Shown: in pieces, positions 42,565-52,000 of the stretch
Layout of the letters: every line of letters starts with the position of its first letter
How positions within the stretch are numbered: position 1 is the stretch's first letter
Assembly: GCF_020447265.1 (NCBI RefSeq)
Contig: NZ_JAJADR010000001.1
Location: 682,001-746,000 of the forward strand
Source: Hymenobacter lucidus
GTDB lineage: Bacteria; Bacteroidota; Bacteroidia; Cytophagales; Hymenobacteraceae
Length of the DNA stretch: 64,000 bases
Direction: 5' to 3'
Position numbers and translations under genes: made by a program
The notes under the pieces: model-generated
The model's input: the letters and a program-made list of their open reading frames with translations, nothing else
Told to the model about the DNA's origin: nothing
Databases searched by the model: none

Positions 42565-44613
42565 ATGACTCCGTTAACCCCACTTTCTGCGGCAGCTTCT
42601 GCTGCCACCTTCGCCTCCGGGGCTTCGTCTGGCCCGCACCACGTCGCCGTATCGGGGCCCAAACCGCTGCTGCCCGAGCTGGGAGCCGGCAACTCGGTGC
42701 CCCCGCCCTCGGCGGCCACTCCGCCCGGCATTGCCCTGAGCAGCGGCGTCGGCACTCCGTTTACCGGGGTAATAGGACTTGATTTAGAGCTGATGTCGGT
42801 GGCGGCCGATGGAACGCTCTGGCTGGTAAACCAGACGGATAGCGGCGGGCGTCAGATCCTGACCTACAACTTCGCGGCCGCCACTCTGCAGCCCGTCTAT
42901 ACTACCCCCGATACGGTAGTGAGTGTAGCGGCCGTATCGGCCGACGCGCTTTACGTAATCGTGGCCGGCTCCGCTACCTGGATTGGCTGCCTTAGTGCCC
43001 AGGGCGCGGTGGAGCAGCTGCCGGCGCTGCCCGATGGAGCAACGCCCGCTCAGGTAACGGCTGCGGTAGATGGCACCCTGTGGGCGTTGGATAGCAACGG
43101 GCTTACTTACGCATATTCTGCCACCGATTCGCAGTTTGCCGCCGTACCTGCCCCCGGGCTGAAGTTCAACAGTATTTCGGTGGGCTCCGCCGGGCTGATT
43201 GTCGGGTTGGCCTCGCTGAACGGGCAGCCGCCCATGGCTTACACCTGGACTGCCGCCACCGGGTGGACGCCGCTGCCCAGTCTGGCCGGCACCACGGGGC
43301 AATGGCTGGCCGCCTGCGCCGACGGCACCCTGTGGTTTCTGACCAGCACTGCCCTGGCGGTGCTGCTGGCCGATGGCACGGTCAAAGTTATGGATGTGTC
43401 GTCGGTGGTAGGGGCTTCCTCCTGGACGGCGGCCTCGCGCATGAGTGCTTACGTGGCGGGGCTGAGCGGTACGCAAATCGGCATCTTTCCGGTGGCTTTG
43501 GGCATTCTCGATTTGCCTGCCGTGCCCTGGCCCGCCTTTACGCCCGACCAGCAGACGGCTTACAACGATATTTCCACGGCGCTGAGCATTACCACGCCGG
43601 GGGGCATTAGGGCGCAGTATAGCAACGGTATAGCGACGCTATCCAGCTGGCAGCTGACCGTGGCTACCATGGCCGCCCCCACGAATGTATCGGCCGCCGA
43701 CTGGCAGATGGTTAAAACCCAGATTATGACGGAGCTGACGTACGTGCAGGCCGTCAACAACCTGTATACGCAGCTGGGTAAGATGACGGGGTTATTATCT
43801 ACGATGCAGTCGGACCAGCTGCAGGGCGTAGCGGCGGCCGTCGGACTCACGGTGCAGGCCCAGGGGCCTTCGAAGGTGACGGTGGTACTCGATTCGCTCT
43901 TCTCGACCCTAGTGACGCGAATCGGCAGCCTGTTTCCGCCGCCCTACGGCCTGGTCGTTTCCCTGATTGGCTCGGGCCTGATGGCGGCGTCAACGTATAC
44001 CCAGCAGAAATATAGCCCCAACGGTGCGCAGGGCGCCCTGACAGTGGCTTACTCCAACCTGGCTACGGCCCTGGCTTATGCTATTGCCGAAACGACCAAG
44101 GCCCAGGGCGACGAGCAAACCGTCATCGTGCAGGACTGGGGCAAGCTCAGCGCGGCCGGGCAGGCCATAGCCCAGGGCATCTGGACCTGGCCCGACAACA
44201 TGACCGGCCAAACCCTGGAAGGGCTGGCTCCCGTGATGCAGCTTTACCTGTACCAAGCCCTGATGCCCGCCGCCTGGCAGCTTCTGCAGGGCGAAATCCT
44301 GTTTACGGCCCGGCCCCCGGTAGCCGCCAAGCCTCATGCGCCAAGCTCGGCCATGATGGTAAAATACGTGGTCGACAGCAGCTACGACCAGTTGGTGTGG
44401 TACTACATCTGCTGCGCGGCCGGCTCACCAGCCGATATCGTGGGCAATACCGGTCCGTACCCGAGCCCCACCCTCTTGCAGAACATCTTTACGCTGGGCG
44501 TGCAGCCCCAGGATCTGTTCGGCGGCCAGAACGGCTGGGCCCTGCCCACCGTGCAAAGCCCCGGCTGGACTGCTCCCGACCCGTCTATCAACTGGCAGCC
44601 TTACGCGAGGTAG
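42565..44613 (+). CDS. Tectonin-like beta-propeller fused to a helical domain, unknown function
   Basis: A 682-residue protein with no signal peptide; the N-terminus is low-complexity Ala/Ser/Pro. Residues about 70-320 hold tectonin-like propeller blades marked by repeated DGTLW (VAADGTLWLVNQ, AVDGTLWALDSN, CADGTLWFLTST). Residues about 340-600 look helical (PDQQTAYNDISTALSI, WQMVKTQIMTELTYVQAVNN) with a hydrophobic hairpin-like stretch (YGLVVSLIGSGLMAASTYT). The order resembles sugar- or lipid-binding propellers joined to helical pore-forming or effector modules, but I cannot name a family. It stands alone between dxs and yceI. Confidence 0.6.
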   Translation: MTPLTPLSAAASAATFASGASSGPHHVAVSGPKPLLPELGAGNSVPPPSAATPPGIALSSGVGTPFTGVIGLDLELMSVAADGTLWLVNQTDSGGRQILTYNFAAATLQPVYTTPDTVVSVAAVSADALYVIVAGSATWIGCLSAQGAVEQLPALPDGATPAQVTAAVDGTLWALDSNGLTYAYSATDSQFAAVPAPGLKFNSISVGSAGLIVGLASLNGQPPMAYTWTAATGWTPLPSLAGTTGQWLAACADGTLWFLTSTALAVLLADGTVKVMDVSSVVGASSWTAASRMSAYVAGLSGTQIGIFPVALGILDLPAVPWPAFTPDQQTAYNDISTALSITTPGGIRAQYSNGIATLSSWQLTVATMAAPTNVSAADWQMVKTQIMTELTYVQAVNNLYTQLGKMTGLLSTMQSDQLQGVAAAVGLTVQAQGPSKVTVVLDSLFSTLVTRIGSLFPPPYGLVVSLIGSGLMAASTYTQQKYSPNGAQGALTVAYSNLATALAYAIAETTKAQGDEQTVIVQDWGKLSAAGQAIAQGIWTWPDNMTGQTLEGLAPVMQLYLYQALMPAAWQLLQGEILFTARPPVAAKPHAPSSAMMVKYVVDSSYDQLVWYYICCAAGSPADIVGNTGPYPSPTLLQNIFTLGVQPQDLFGGQNGWALPTVQSPGWTAPDPSINWQPYAR

Positions 44614-44740
44614 TTGGGAGACTGCCAAGGCCCGCACGCTACGTTATGTTGGACTATAGGGCGTTGCTGTGGGTCTGCACGGCTTGTAGTAACAGCCGCT
44701 TGCGAGAGGGAAGTGAACCAAATAAAAATAAATGATGTAG

Positions 44741-44763
44741 GTACATATGTTGTATGTACACAA
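44741..44763. promoter_or_regulatory. Candidate operator over the yceI promoter
   Basis: GTACATA (44741-44747) and TATGTAC (44753-44759) form a perfect dyad with a 5-base spacer. Overlapping it, TTGTATGTACACAA (44750-44763) is an imperfect palindrome with TTGT/ACAA ends, a form often bound by MarR-type repressors. The sites sit just upstream of the -7 box at 44768, where a repressor would block polymerase. Confidence 0.5.
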
Positions 44764-44767
44764 GTTG

Positions 44768-44775
44768 TATATTTG
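44768..44775 (+). promoter_or_regulatory. -7 box of yceI
   Basis: TATATTTG is an exact TAnnTTTG match, 93 bases before the ATG at 44869. Confidence 0.6.
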
Positions 44776-44868
44776 CAGCACCAAGTAGCCCAAAGAAGCT
44801 TAGCTTCATAGGCGGCTCCGGTACCCGCAGCACTTCTCAATCATCACATAACCTCATTTCCCTTCATC

Positions 44869-45408
44869 ATGGCCACTACCAAATGGGTGCTTGACCCAAC
44901 CCACTCCGAAGTTCAGTTCAAGGTAAAACACCTCGTTATTTCGACCGTTACGGGCTCGTTCAAGAAGTTCGAAGGTGAAGCCGAAACCGACGGTGAGTCG
45001 TTCGAAAACGCCAAAGTGCGCTTCTCGGCCGACATCAACAGCATCGACACCAACCAGGAGCAGCGCGACGAGCACCTGAAAAGCGCCGACTTTTTCGATG
45101 CCGCGACTTACCCGCAGCTGACTTTCGTATCGACGTCGTTCGAGAAAGTAGGCGGTTCAGACTACAAGCTGACCGGCGACCTGACCCTGCACGGCGTGAC
45201 CAAGCCCGTAACCTTCGACGTGGAGTATGGCGGCAACGCCGGCGACTTCTACGGCAACACCAAGGCCGGCTTTGAAGTGACGGGCAAAATCAACCGCAAA
45301 GACTTCGGTCTGACCTGGAGCGGCGTAACCGAAGCCGGTTCCATCGTGGTGAGCGAAGATGTGAAGCTCTCGGCCAGCATCCAGTTCAGCAAGCCCGCCC
45401 AGGCGTAA
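44869..45408 (+). CDS. YceI family protein
   Basis: A 179-residue lipocalin-like barrel protein without a signal peptide, so probably cytoplasmic. The YceI pattern is clear: TKWVLDPTHSEVQFKVKHLV, TVTGSFKKFEGEAE, DINSIDTNQEQRDEHLKSAD, FFDAATYPQLTFVSTSF and GDLTLHGVTKPVTFDVEY, then INRKDFGLTW. Members bind polyisoprenoid or other amphiphilic ligands; many are stress or acid induced. In Bacteroidetes yceI genes are often controlled by a MarR regulator; none is encoded next to this one, but an operator-like dyad overlaps the promoter. Confidence 0.93.
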   Translation: MATTKWVLDPTHSEVQFKVKHLVISTVTGSFKKFEGEAETDGESFENAKVRFSADINSIDTNQEQRDEHLKSADFFDAATYPQLTFVSTSFEKVGGSDYKLTGDLTLHGVTKPVTFDVEYGGNAGDFYGNTKAGFEVTGKINRKDFGLTWSGVTEAGSIVVSEDVKLSASIQFSKPAQA

Positions 45409-45454
45409 GTAAGCCCCGTTCGGAGGCCTTGGTCAGCGGATCTGCCCCGTTGGC

Positions 45455-46471
45455 TTAGTGCTCCTCCGCTGCTATAGAAGCCGAAGTAGCTCTTGCTGCT
45501 TCGGCTTCACTGCGTTTGGCCACCACCCGCAAAATTCGGCTCTGGATTTCGCTCATTACGAAGTCAGTCCACAGGCCGGCGTAAGGGTTGAGGCGGGTGC
45601 TCAGGCGCTGTTGGCTGTAGAGCACGAGGCGGGTGCGGCCGGGGCCGGCGGGGCGCAGTTCGTAGGTACCGCGCAGCACGTCGAAAAACCGGCCACCAAC
45701 CGTGACGTGCTCGTCGAAGGTAGTGGGCGGAATGGTGGCCGTGTTGGGTACGATGCTGAAGGAGATGCGCCGTAGCGGCTCCCACACGTCCACGGTTTCG
45801 ATGAACTCGACGCCCCGCTCGAAAGTGGCGTGCCGCACCCCGCCCACACCCTCAAACGAGAGCGTAGCCTCCACCGGGCGTGGAAAGCCTATTTTATCGA
45901 CGAGGCTCGGACCCAAATCCTGGGCGGAAATAGGCGGCACCCGGATGATATTGTGCCATACGGCTTCCACCGGGGCATTGATGAGAATTGTGTTTTCGAC
46001 GCGGCGGAAGTCGTCGGGGGCGGCAAACTGGCTTTCCACGGGCGCGGCCAGGAAGGGTAGGAGGGCAAAGCCAGCCACGACGAGGGTTTTGTGGTTGCCG
46101 GAGTTGCGGTTGCGCGTCAGCAGCCGGTACAAGACGCCTCCAACGGCAGCCAGAACCATAAACAGCGGTCCGATGATGATTAGGCAGATGATGCCTTCCA
46201 GATTAAATATAAAGGCTGTGAAGAGGAACAGCAGCACCGCGCCCCACGACCGGAATATAAAGCTCCACGAATCGGAGGGTTGAGCGGGAGAGAAATGCTC
46301 GGTAATGGCTCCCAGGCCCGTTGGTATCAACACCAAAAAGCCCAGCATGAGCAGTCCGCCGGCACCCGACAGGGCATTGTTGGCAAAAGCGAAGCGGCCG
46401 AGCAGGGCAAACGTCAGCCCGCATACTATGGAAGTGATATAGTGCGTGTGACGACGTTCGAATAAAGCCAT
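45455..46471 (-). CDS. Membrane protein with C-terminal START/SRPBCC-like domain
   Basis: A 338-residue protein. Residues 1 to about 165 contain five hydrophobic segments (YITSIVCGLTFALLGRFAFA, GGLLMLGFLVLIPTGLGAIT, WGAVLLFLFTAFIFNLEGII). After a cleavable-looking break, residues about 175-320 form a START/SRPBCC-like domain (VENTILINAPVEAVWHNIIR ... LSFEGVGGVRHATFERGVEF ... YELRPAGPGRTRLVLYSQQR). Such domains bind hydrophobic ligands; the fusion to a membrane domain is unusual. Start: the ATG at 46471 is used because the longer frame begins with TTG in the shared divergent region. It diverges from the hydrolase gene at 46564. Confidence 0.75.
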   Translation of the reverse strand: MALFERRHTHYITSIVCGLTFALLGRFAFANNALSGAGGLLMLGFLVLIPTGLGAITEHFSPAQPSDSWSFIFRSWGAVLLFLFTAFIFNLEGIICLIIIGPLFMVLAAVGGVLYRLLTRNRNSGNHKTLVVAGFALLPFLAAPVESQFAAPDDFRRVENTILINAPVEAVWHNIIRVPPISAQDLGPSLVDKIGFPRPVEATLSFEGVGGVRHATFERGVEFIETVDVWEPLRRISFSIVPNTATIPPTTFDEHVTVGGRFFDVLRGTYELRPAGPGRTRLVLYSQQRLSTRLNPYAGLWTDFVMSEIQSRILRVVAKRSEAEAARATSASIAAEEH

Positions 46472-46563
46472 GAGTAGGGCAGGAATGAAATGGAGCGGGG
46501 TAAAAGTGCGTAATTGTGCCCATTCCAACGCTACGCCGCCCCTGCGCGCTAGAATTCTGCTGT

Positions 46564-47322
46564 ATGTCTGCTGCCCAACCCACCCTCGTATTCCTCCACG
46601 GCTTTGCCGAAAGCCGCGAAATCTGGTCCGACTTCATCCGCGACTTTCCCGCCGACTACCGCATCATCAGCCTGAACCTGCTGGGACACGGCACCAACAT
46701 CCGCGACGTGCGCGACTACTCGATGGAAGCCCAGGCCCGCTACATTGCCGACAAGCTGCAGGCGGCCGGAGTAGAAAAGGCGCTGCTGGTGGGCCACAGC
46801 ATGGGCGGCTACGCGGCTTTGGCCTTTGCCGAGCGGTGGCCCGAGCGGGTGGCGGGGTTATGCCTGCTCAACTCCTCGGCCTACGCCGACAGTGAGGAAA
46901 AGAAAGCCAACCGCGAAAAGAACGTGGCTTTCGTGGAGCGCCACGGGGTGGAGAAGTTTATGGAGTCGTTTATCCGGCCGCTGTTTGCGCCCGTGCACCG
47001 CGAGGCCATGAGCACCCAGCGGGAGTTTCTGGAGGAAATCGGCAAAGCCACGCCGGCAGAAACCATAGTGGGTGGCATGCGGGCCATGGCCGCCCGCCCC
47101 GACCGGACCAAGGTGCTACGCACGGCCAAGTTTCCGGTGCTGCTCATTGCTGGCAAAGAAGATGTGGCCGTGCCCCTGGAGCAGTCGGTGGCCCAGGCCC
47201 ACCTGGCGGCCGTAAGCTACGCGCTGTTTCTGACCGATGTGGGCCACCTGGCTTACTACGAAAAGCCCAAGCTGACTCGCCGCGCCGTGCTGGATTTCGC
47301 GGCGGCGGTGTTTGAGCTGTAA
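46564..47322 (+). CDS. Alpha/beta-hydrolase
   Basis: A 252-residue protein of the alpha/beta-hydrolase fold with LVFLHGFAESREIW (oxyanion), nucleophile elbow LLVGHSMGGYAAL near residue 80, acid in LLIAGKEDVAVPLEQ, and the catalytic His in VGHLAYYEKP. There is no signal peptide from the ATG at 46564. The family covers esterases, epoxide hydrolases and C-C hydrolases, and the substrate cannot be told. It shares a short divergent promoter region with the START-like membrane protein gene. Confidence 0.88.
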   Translation: MSAAQPTLVFLHGFAESREIWSDFIRDFPADYRIISLNLLGHGTNIRDVRDYSMEAQARYIADKLQAAGVEKALLVGHSMGGYAALAFAERWPERVAGLCLLNSSAYADSEEKKANREKNVAFVERHGVEKFMESFIRPLFAPVHREAMSTQREFLEEIGKATPAETIVGGMRAMAARPDRTKVLRTAKFPVLLIAGKEDVAVPLEQSVAQAHLAAVSYALFLTDVGHLAYYEKPKLTRRAVLDFAAAVFEL

Positions 47323-47329
47323 AATAAAA

Positions 47330-47356
47330 TAGGGCTCCGAATTATTCGGAGCCCTA
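47330..47356. terminator. Terminator between convergent genes
   Basis: TAGGGCTCCGA pairs with TCGGAGCCCTA around a 5-base loop. The T-rich flank is on the minus strand side, so it best fits the TonB-C gene that ends at 47388. Confidence 0.7.
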
Positions 47357-47387
47357 TACTTACTTATGGCCAATAAAGTGGATTATC

Positions 47388-47879
47388 TCACTTTGATGCC
47401 GGATTAGTGTCAGCCTTGGCTGCTTTGGCCCGCTCTGCCAAAACTTGCTCCACATTGGCCGGCAGTCGAAACCCAATTGGCAGGGTAAAAGCCACTGGCA
47501 CAAAGCGTCCGTTTTGCCGGCCCGGCTGCCACGCCGGCAGGTTGCCAACAGCCCGAACTGCCTCCGCATCGAGCAAAGGATGAGCGCTCTTACTGACCTT
47601 TATCTGCTGCACGCTACCGGAAGTGCCAACGACGAAACTGACAAAAACTCTTCCTTCGAGCCGCTGCTGCAATGCCTCAGTTGGATAAGAGATATTCTGA
47701 CCAATCATCTGAAAAAGCGCCGACTGTCCACCCGGAAATGCAGGCATCTGCTCAACGTAAGTCATTACCTTGTCGCCTACTCTGACCGTGTCGGAATACG
47801 CTTGCGGTGAGGTTTGGCCCCAAGCCGCGTCTAGGGTCAGAAGGCTAGTCCCGATGGTCAAAATAAGGCAATACTTCAC
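47388..47879 (-). CDS. TonB C-terminal domain protein
   Basis: A 163-residue protein. The start is GTG at 47879, because the signal peptide (VKYCLILTIGTSLLTLDAAW, GQ) begins there and no in-frame ATG is nearby. The body is a TonB_C domain: MPAFPGGQSALFQMIGQNIS, YPTEALQQRLEGRVFVSFVV, GTSGSVQQIKVSKSAHPLLD and AEAVRAVGNLPAWQPGRQNG. It has no TonB-type N-terminal membrane anchor, so it is a small exported relative common in Bacteroidetes rather than an energy transducer. Its role is unknown. Confidence 0.88.
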   Translation of the reverse strand: MKYCLILTIGTSLLTLDAAWGQTSPQAYSDTVRVGDKVMTYVEQMPAFPGGQSALFQMIGQNISYPTEALQQRLEGRVFVSFVVGTSGSVQQIKVSKSAHPLLDAEAVRAVGNLPAWQPGRQNGRFVPVAFTLPIGFRLPANVEQVLAERAKAAKADTNPASK

Positions 47880-47929
47880 GATGAGCGGATGATGGATAAT
47901 TAGAAAGAAAGGATACTAAACGGTTTCTT

Positions 47930-48928
47930 CTACGCCTTCAACAAGCCCAGCTGAATCATGTGCTCGGCAATCTGCACGGCGTTGGTGGCGGCTCCTTTGC
48001 GCAGGTTGTCGGCTACCACCCACATGTTCAGGGTGCGGGGCTGGCTTTCGTCGCGGCGCAGGCGGCCCACCAACACGGCGTCTTTGCCGTGGGCGTCCTT
48101 AGGCATTGGGTAGCTATTCTTCGCCACGTCGTCTACCACTTCCACGCCGTCGGTGGCGCGCAGGATGCGGTATACTTCTTCCAGCTCGTATTCCTTTTCA
48201 AATTCCACATTAACAGCTTCCGAGTGGCCGCCCATTACGGGAATGCGCACCGCGGTGGCCGTTACCTGAATCGTGTCGTCGCCGAGAATTTTCTTGGTTT
48301 CCTTCACCATCTTCATTTCCTCCTTCGTGTAACCGTTGTCTTCAAACACGTCGATGTGGGGCAGCACATTCAGGTCGATGCGGTGGGGGTAGGCGGGGTT
48401 GCTGGCCGTTTGGCCGGCGCGCTCCTCCAACATCTGGTCCACGGCTTTCTTGCCGGTGCCCGTCACGCTCTGGTAGGTGCTCACCACGATACGCTTGATC
48501 TTGAAGGCCTCGTGCAGCGAGTGCAGGGCCAGCACCATCTGGATGGTAGAGCAGTTGGGGTTGGCAATGATTTTATCGTCGGCCGTCAGCTCCTTGGCGT
48601 TAATTTCGGGCACTACCAGCTTTTTGGTGGGGTCCATGCGCCAGGCCGAAGAGTTGTCAATCACCACGGTGCCGACTGCGGCGAAGCGCGGGGCCTGCTC
48701 CTTGGAGGTGCTGCCACCGGCCGAGAAGATGGCTACGTCGGGGCGGGCCGCAATGGCGTCGTCCATGCTGATGACGTGGTAGGTTTTGCCCTGAAACTCG
48801 ATGGGCAGACCCACGGATTTCTCCGAGGCTACGGGCAATAATTCGGTGACCGGGAAATTACGCTCGGCCAATACTTTCAACATTTCGCCCCCGACCAGAC
48901 CGGTGGCACCTACTACGGCTACTTTCAT
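47930..48928 (-). CDS. asd: Aspartate-semialdehyde dehydrogenase
   Basis: A 332-residue enzyme that makes L-aspartate-4-semialdehyde from aspartyl phosphate, the branch point to homoserine (Met, Thr) and diaminopimelate. NADP fingerprint MKVAVVGATGLVGGEMLKVL, then FSAGGSTSKEQAPRFA, catalytic Cys in IANPNCSTIQMVLALHSL near residue 130 and the substrate-binding GHSEAVNVEF near residue 230 are present. Length is normal. It is unlinked to hom but supplies its substrate. Confidence 0.96.
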   Translation of the reverse strand: MKVAVVGATGLVGGEMLKVLAERNFPVTELLPVASEKSVGLPIEFQGKTYHVISMDDAIAARPDVAIFSAGGSTSKEQAPRFAAVGTVVIDNSSAWRMDPTKKLVVPEINAKELTADDKIIANPNCSTIQMVLALHSLHEAFKIKRIVVSTYQSVTGTGKKAVDQMLEERAGQTASNPAYPHRIDLNVLPHIDVFEDNGYTKEEMKMVKETKKILGDDTIQVTATAVRIPVMGGHSEAVNVEFEKEYELEEVYRILRATDGVEVVDDVAKNSYPMPKDAHGKDAVLVGRLRRDESQPRTLNMWVVADNLRKGAATNAVQIAEHMIQLGLLKA

Positions 48929-49057
48929 GGCAATACAGAGAAAAAAGCGGCGGCCGAAGTGGCTGCGCGCGTGGCAAATGTCGCAAAAAGCAAGTTACTT
49001 AGGCAGTTGGTGCGCCCCGCAGAATGCGGCCTGCCCCGGCTTTTTTACAAACCTACT

Positions 49058-52000
49058 ATGCAGAGAACTTCTACCGCAAAAAGTGCCCTACTAAATCTGC
49101 ATGTGCGAAGCCGGCTGCTGATGCTGATTATGGCCGTAATTGGGCTGAGTAGTAGCTCGGCGCGGGCCCAGCTCGCCGAAACCTTCACCGACGGCGACTT
49201 TACCCAAAACCCGGCCTGGAGCGGCGGTACCGCCGATTTTCAGATCAACGCGGCCCTGCAGTTGCAAAGCAACGGCCCGGCCGTGACGCCCAGCAACACC
49301 CAGCTCGTAACGGCCAGCACGTCGGTTACGGGCACCGTGTGGGAGTTCTGGGCCAACCTGCGCCTGGCCACATCGGGTTCCAACTACGCCGACGTGTGGC
49401 TGGTATCGGATTTGGCCGACCTGCGGGCCACAGCCAACAAAGGCTACTTCGTGCGCCTGGGCGGCACCGACGACGAGGTGTCGCTGTTCCGCAAAAACGC
49501 CGGTGCCACGGCCACCGCCATCATCGACGGGCAGAACACCACGCTTAGCTCCACGACTAACAACCTGGTGCGGGTGCGCGTGACGCGCTCCACCCTGAAC
49601 GTCTGGACCCTGGAGCGCGACCTGACCGGCGGCACCAACTACGTTTCGGAGGGCACCGTAACCGACGCCACGCACCAGCGCAGCAACTATTGCGGCGTGA
49701 GCCTCACGTATTCGGCCACCAACAACCGCAGCTTCTACTTCGACGATTTCCGCATTACCGACCGTACCGCGCCCGTCTTGCAAAGCGCCAGCATCATCGG
49801 TGCCCGGCAGGTGGATGTGCTGTTTAATGAGCCGATATTCCTTCCCAGGCCTACCGACTTTCAGCTCAATACGGGTACTCCTGCCATCCTCGATGCCGTG
49901 CGCGACGCCACCGACCAGGGCCTGGTACACCTCACGCTGGCAGCCGACCTGCTGCCGGGGACCAACACGCTGACGGTAGTAAGAGTAGCAGATGAAGGGG
50001 GATTTAGTGGCGGCCCGTTCACGACCACGCTCACCTTCACGCCGCCGGCCGTAGTTCCGGGTTTCTACCAGCTGCTCATCACCGAAATATACGCCGACGA
50101 GTCGCCCGTGGTGGGGCTGCCGGCTTCAGAGTTTATCGAAATCCATAATCCTTCGGCCACCCAAACGCTGGATCTGGGTGGCGTGCGGCTGCTGCGCACT
50201 ACCAGCACCACTACGCCGGCCGTGTTTGCGGCCGGGGCCCAGCTGCTGCCGGGCGAATATGCGGTAGTGTGCGGCAGTACCCGCGTGGCGCAGTTTGCGG
50301 CCTACGGCAAAGTATTTGGCCTGAGCAATTTCCCGGCATTGACTAACGCCGGCGACGAAATACTACTGCGCGGCCGCGACGGGCGCACCATTTTCGAAGT
50401 GCGCTATACCGATGCCTGGTACCGCGACGCGGCCAAAAAGGACGGCGGCTGGACCCTGGAAATGATTGACACGGCCAACCCCTGTGGCGGGGCCGCCAAC
50501 TGGACGGCCAGCACCGACCCCAGCGGCGGCACGCCCGGCCGGGCCAACTCCGTACGCGCCGCCAACCCCGACCGCACGGCCCCGCTGCTGCGCCGTGCCA
50601 CCGTAATTAGCGCCACCACCATCCGGCTGGAATTCGACGAAAAGCTCGACAGCGTGACGGCCGCCAACCCGGCGCTGTACAGCATTCAGCCGGCCCTTAC
50701 CATTCAGCGCGTCACGCCCGTTCCGTTCGATTTTCGGGCCGTGGAATTGACGCTGACTACTGCGCTGGCCCCGGCCGTGGTGTACACCGCCACCGTGCAG
50801 CGCGCCACCGACTGCGTTGGCAATGCTACCGGCGCGGCGGCTTCGGTCACGTTTGGATTGCCCTCGGTGCCTACGGCGGGCCAGGTTATTATCACCGAAA
50901 TATTTGCCGATGAAACGCCGGTCATTGGTTTGCCAGCCTCCGAATACCTGGAAATCTACAACCCGACCACCCGCATTCTGGACTTGGGCGGCGTGCGGCT
51001 GCTCAAGCCGGGCAGCAGCTCGGCGGCCGTGTTTCCGGATACCACGCGCCTGCAGCCGGGCCAGTACGCGGTGGTGTGCAGCAGCACCCGCACGGCCCTG
51101 TTTGCCCGCTACGGCACCGTGTTTGGCGTGAGCAACTTCCCGAGTCTCTCCAACGACGGTGACCAGCTGGTGCTGCGCGCCCGCGACGGCCGCACACTGT
51201 TCGAGGTAGCCTATTCGAGCACCTGGTACAAGGATGGCGCAAAGAAAGACGGCGGCTGGGCCCTGGAAATGGTGGATACCGGCAACTTCTGCGGCGGCAT
51301 CGAAAACTGGACGGCCAGCACCGACGTGAGCGGTGGCACGCCCGGCCGGGCCAACTCAGTGCGGGCCACCAACCCCGACCGCACGGCCCCGGCCTTGCTG
51401 CGGGCCGTGGCTATTTCGCCCACGCTAGTCCGGCTGTTTTTCGGCGAAAAGCTGGATAGCCTGGCCTCGGCCAACCCCGCCCTGTACAGCTTCAGTACCA
51501 CTACGGCCGTCACCAAGGCAGCCCCCGCTTCTCCCGACTTCCGGGCCGTGGACCTGACGCTGGGCTCAGCTTTGGCGGCCAGCCAGCCTATTACCGTGAG
51601 CGTGCAGCGCGCCACCGACTGCGTGGGCAATGCTACCGGCGCGGTGGCTACGGCTACCTTTGGCCTGCCCTCGGCCCCAGTGGCAAACGATGTGGTCATC
51701 AACGAAATTCTGTTCAATCCGCGCACCGGTGGGGTTGATTTCGTGGAGCTGCTCAACCGCTCTGGCAAATACCTCGATTTGCAGGGCTGGCAGCTAGGTA
51801 ATATTTCGGCCAGTAACGTGCTCGACGATGAGCTCATCAGCAGCGGCCCCTACGTGCTGGCGCCCGGCCAGCTGGTGGCCCTCACGACCCGGCCCGATAT
51901 TATCCAGAGCCAGTACCCGAGCAGTGACCCCGCCGCTTTCCTGACGATGCCGGCGTTGCCCACTTTCCCCGATGATGCCGGCACCGTGGTGGTATTCGAC

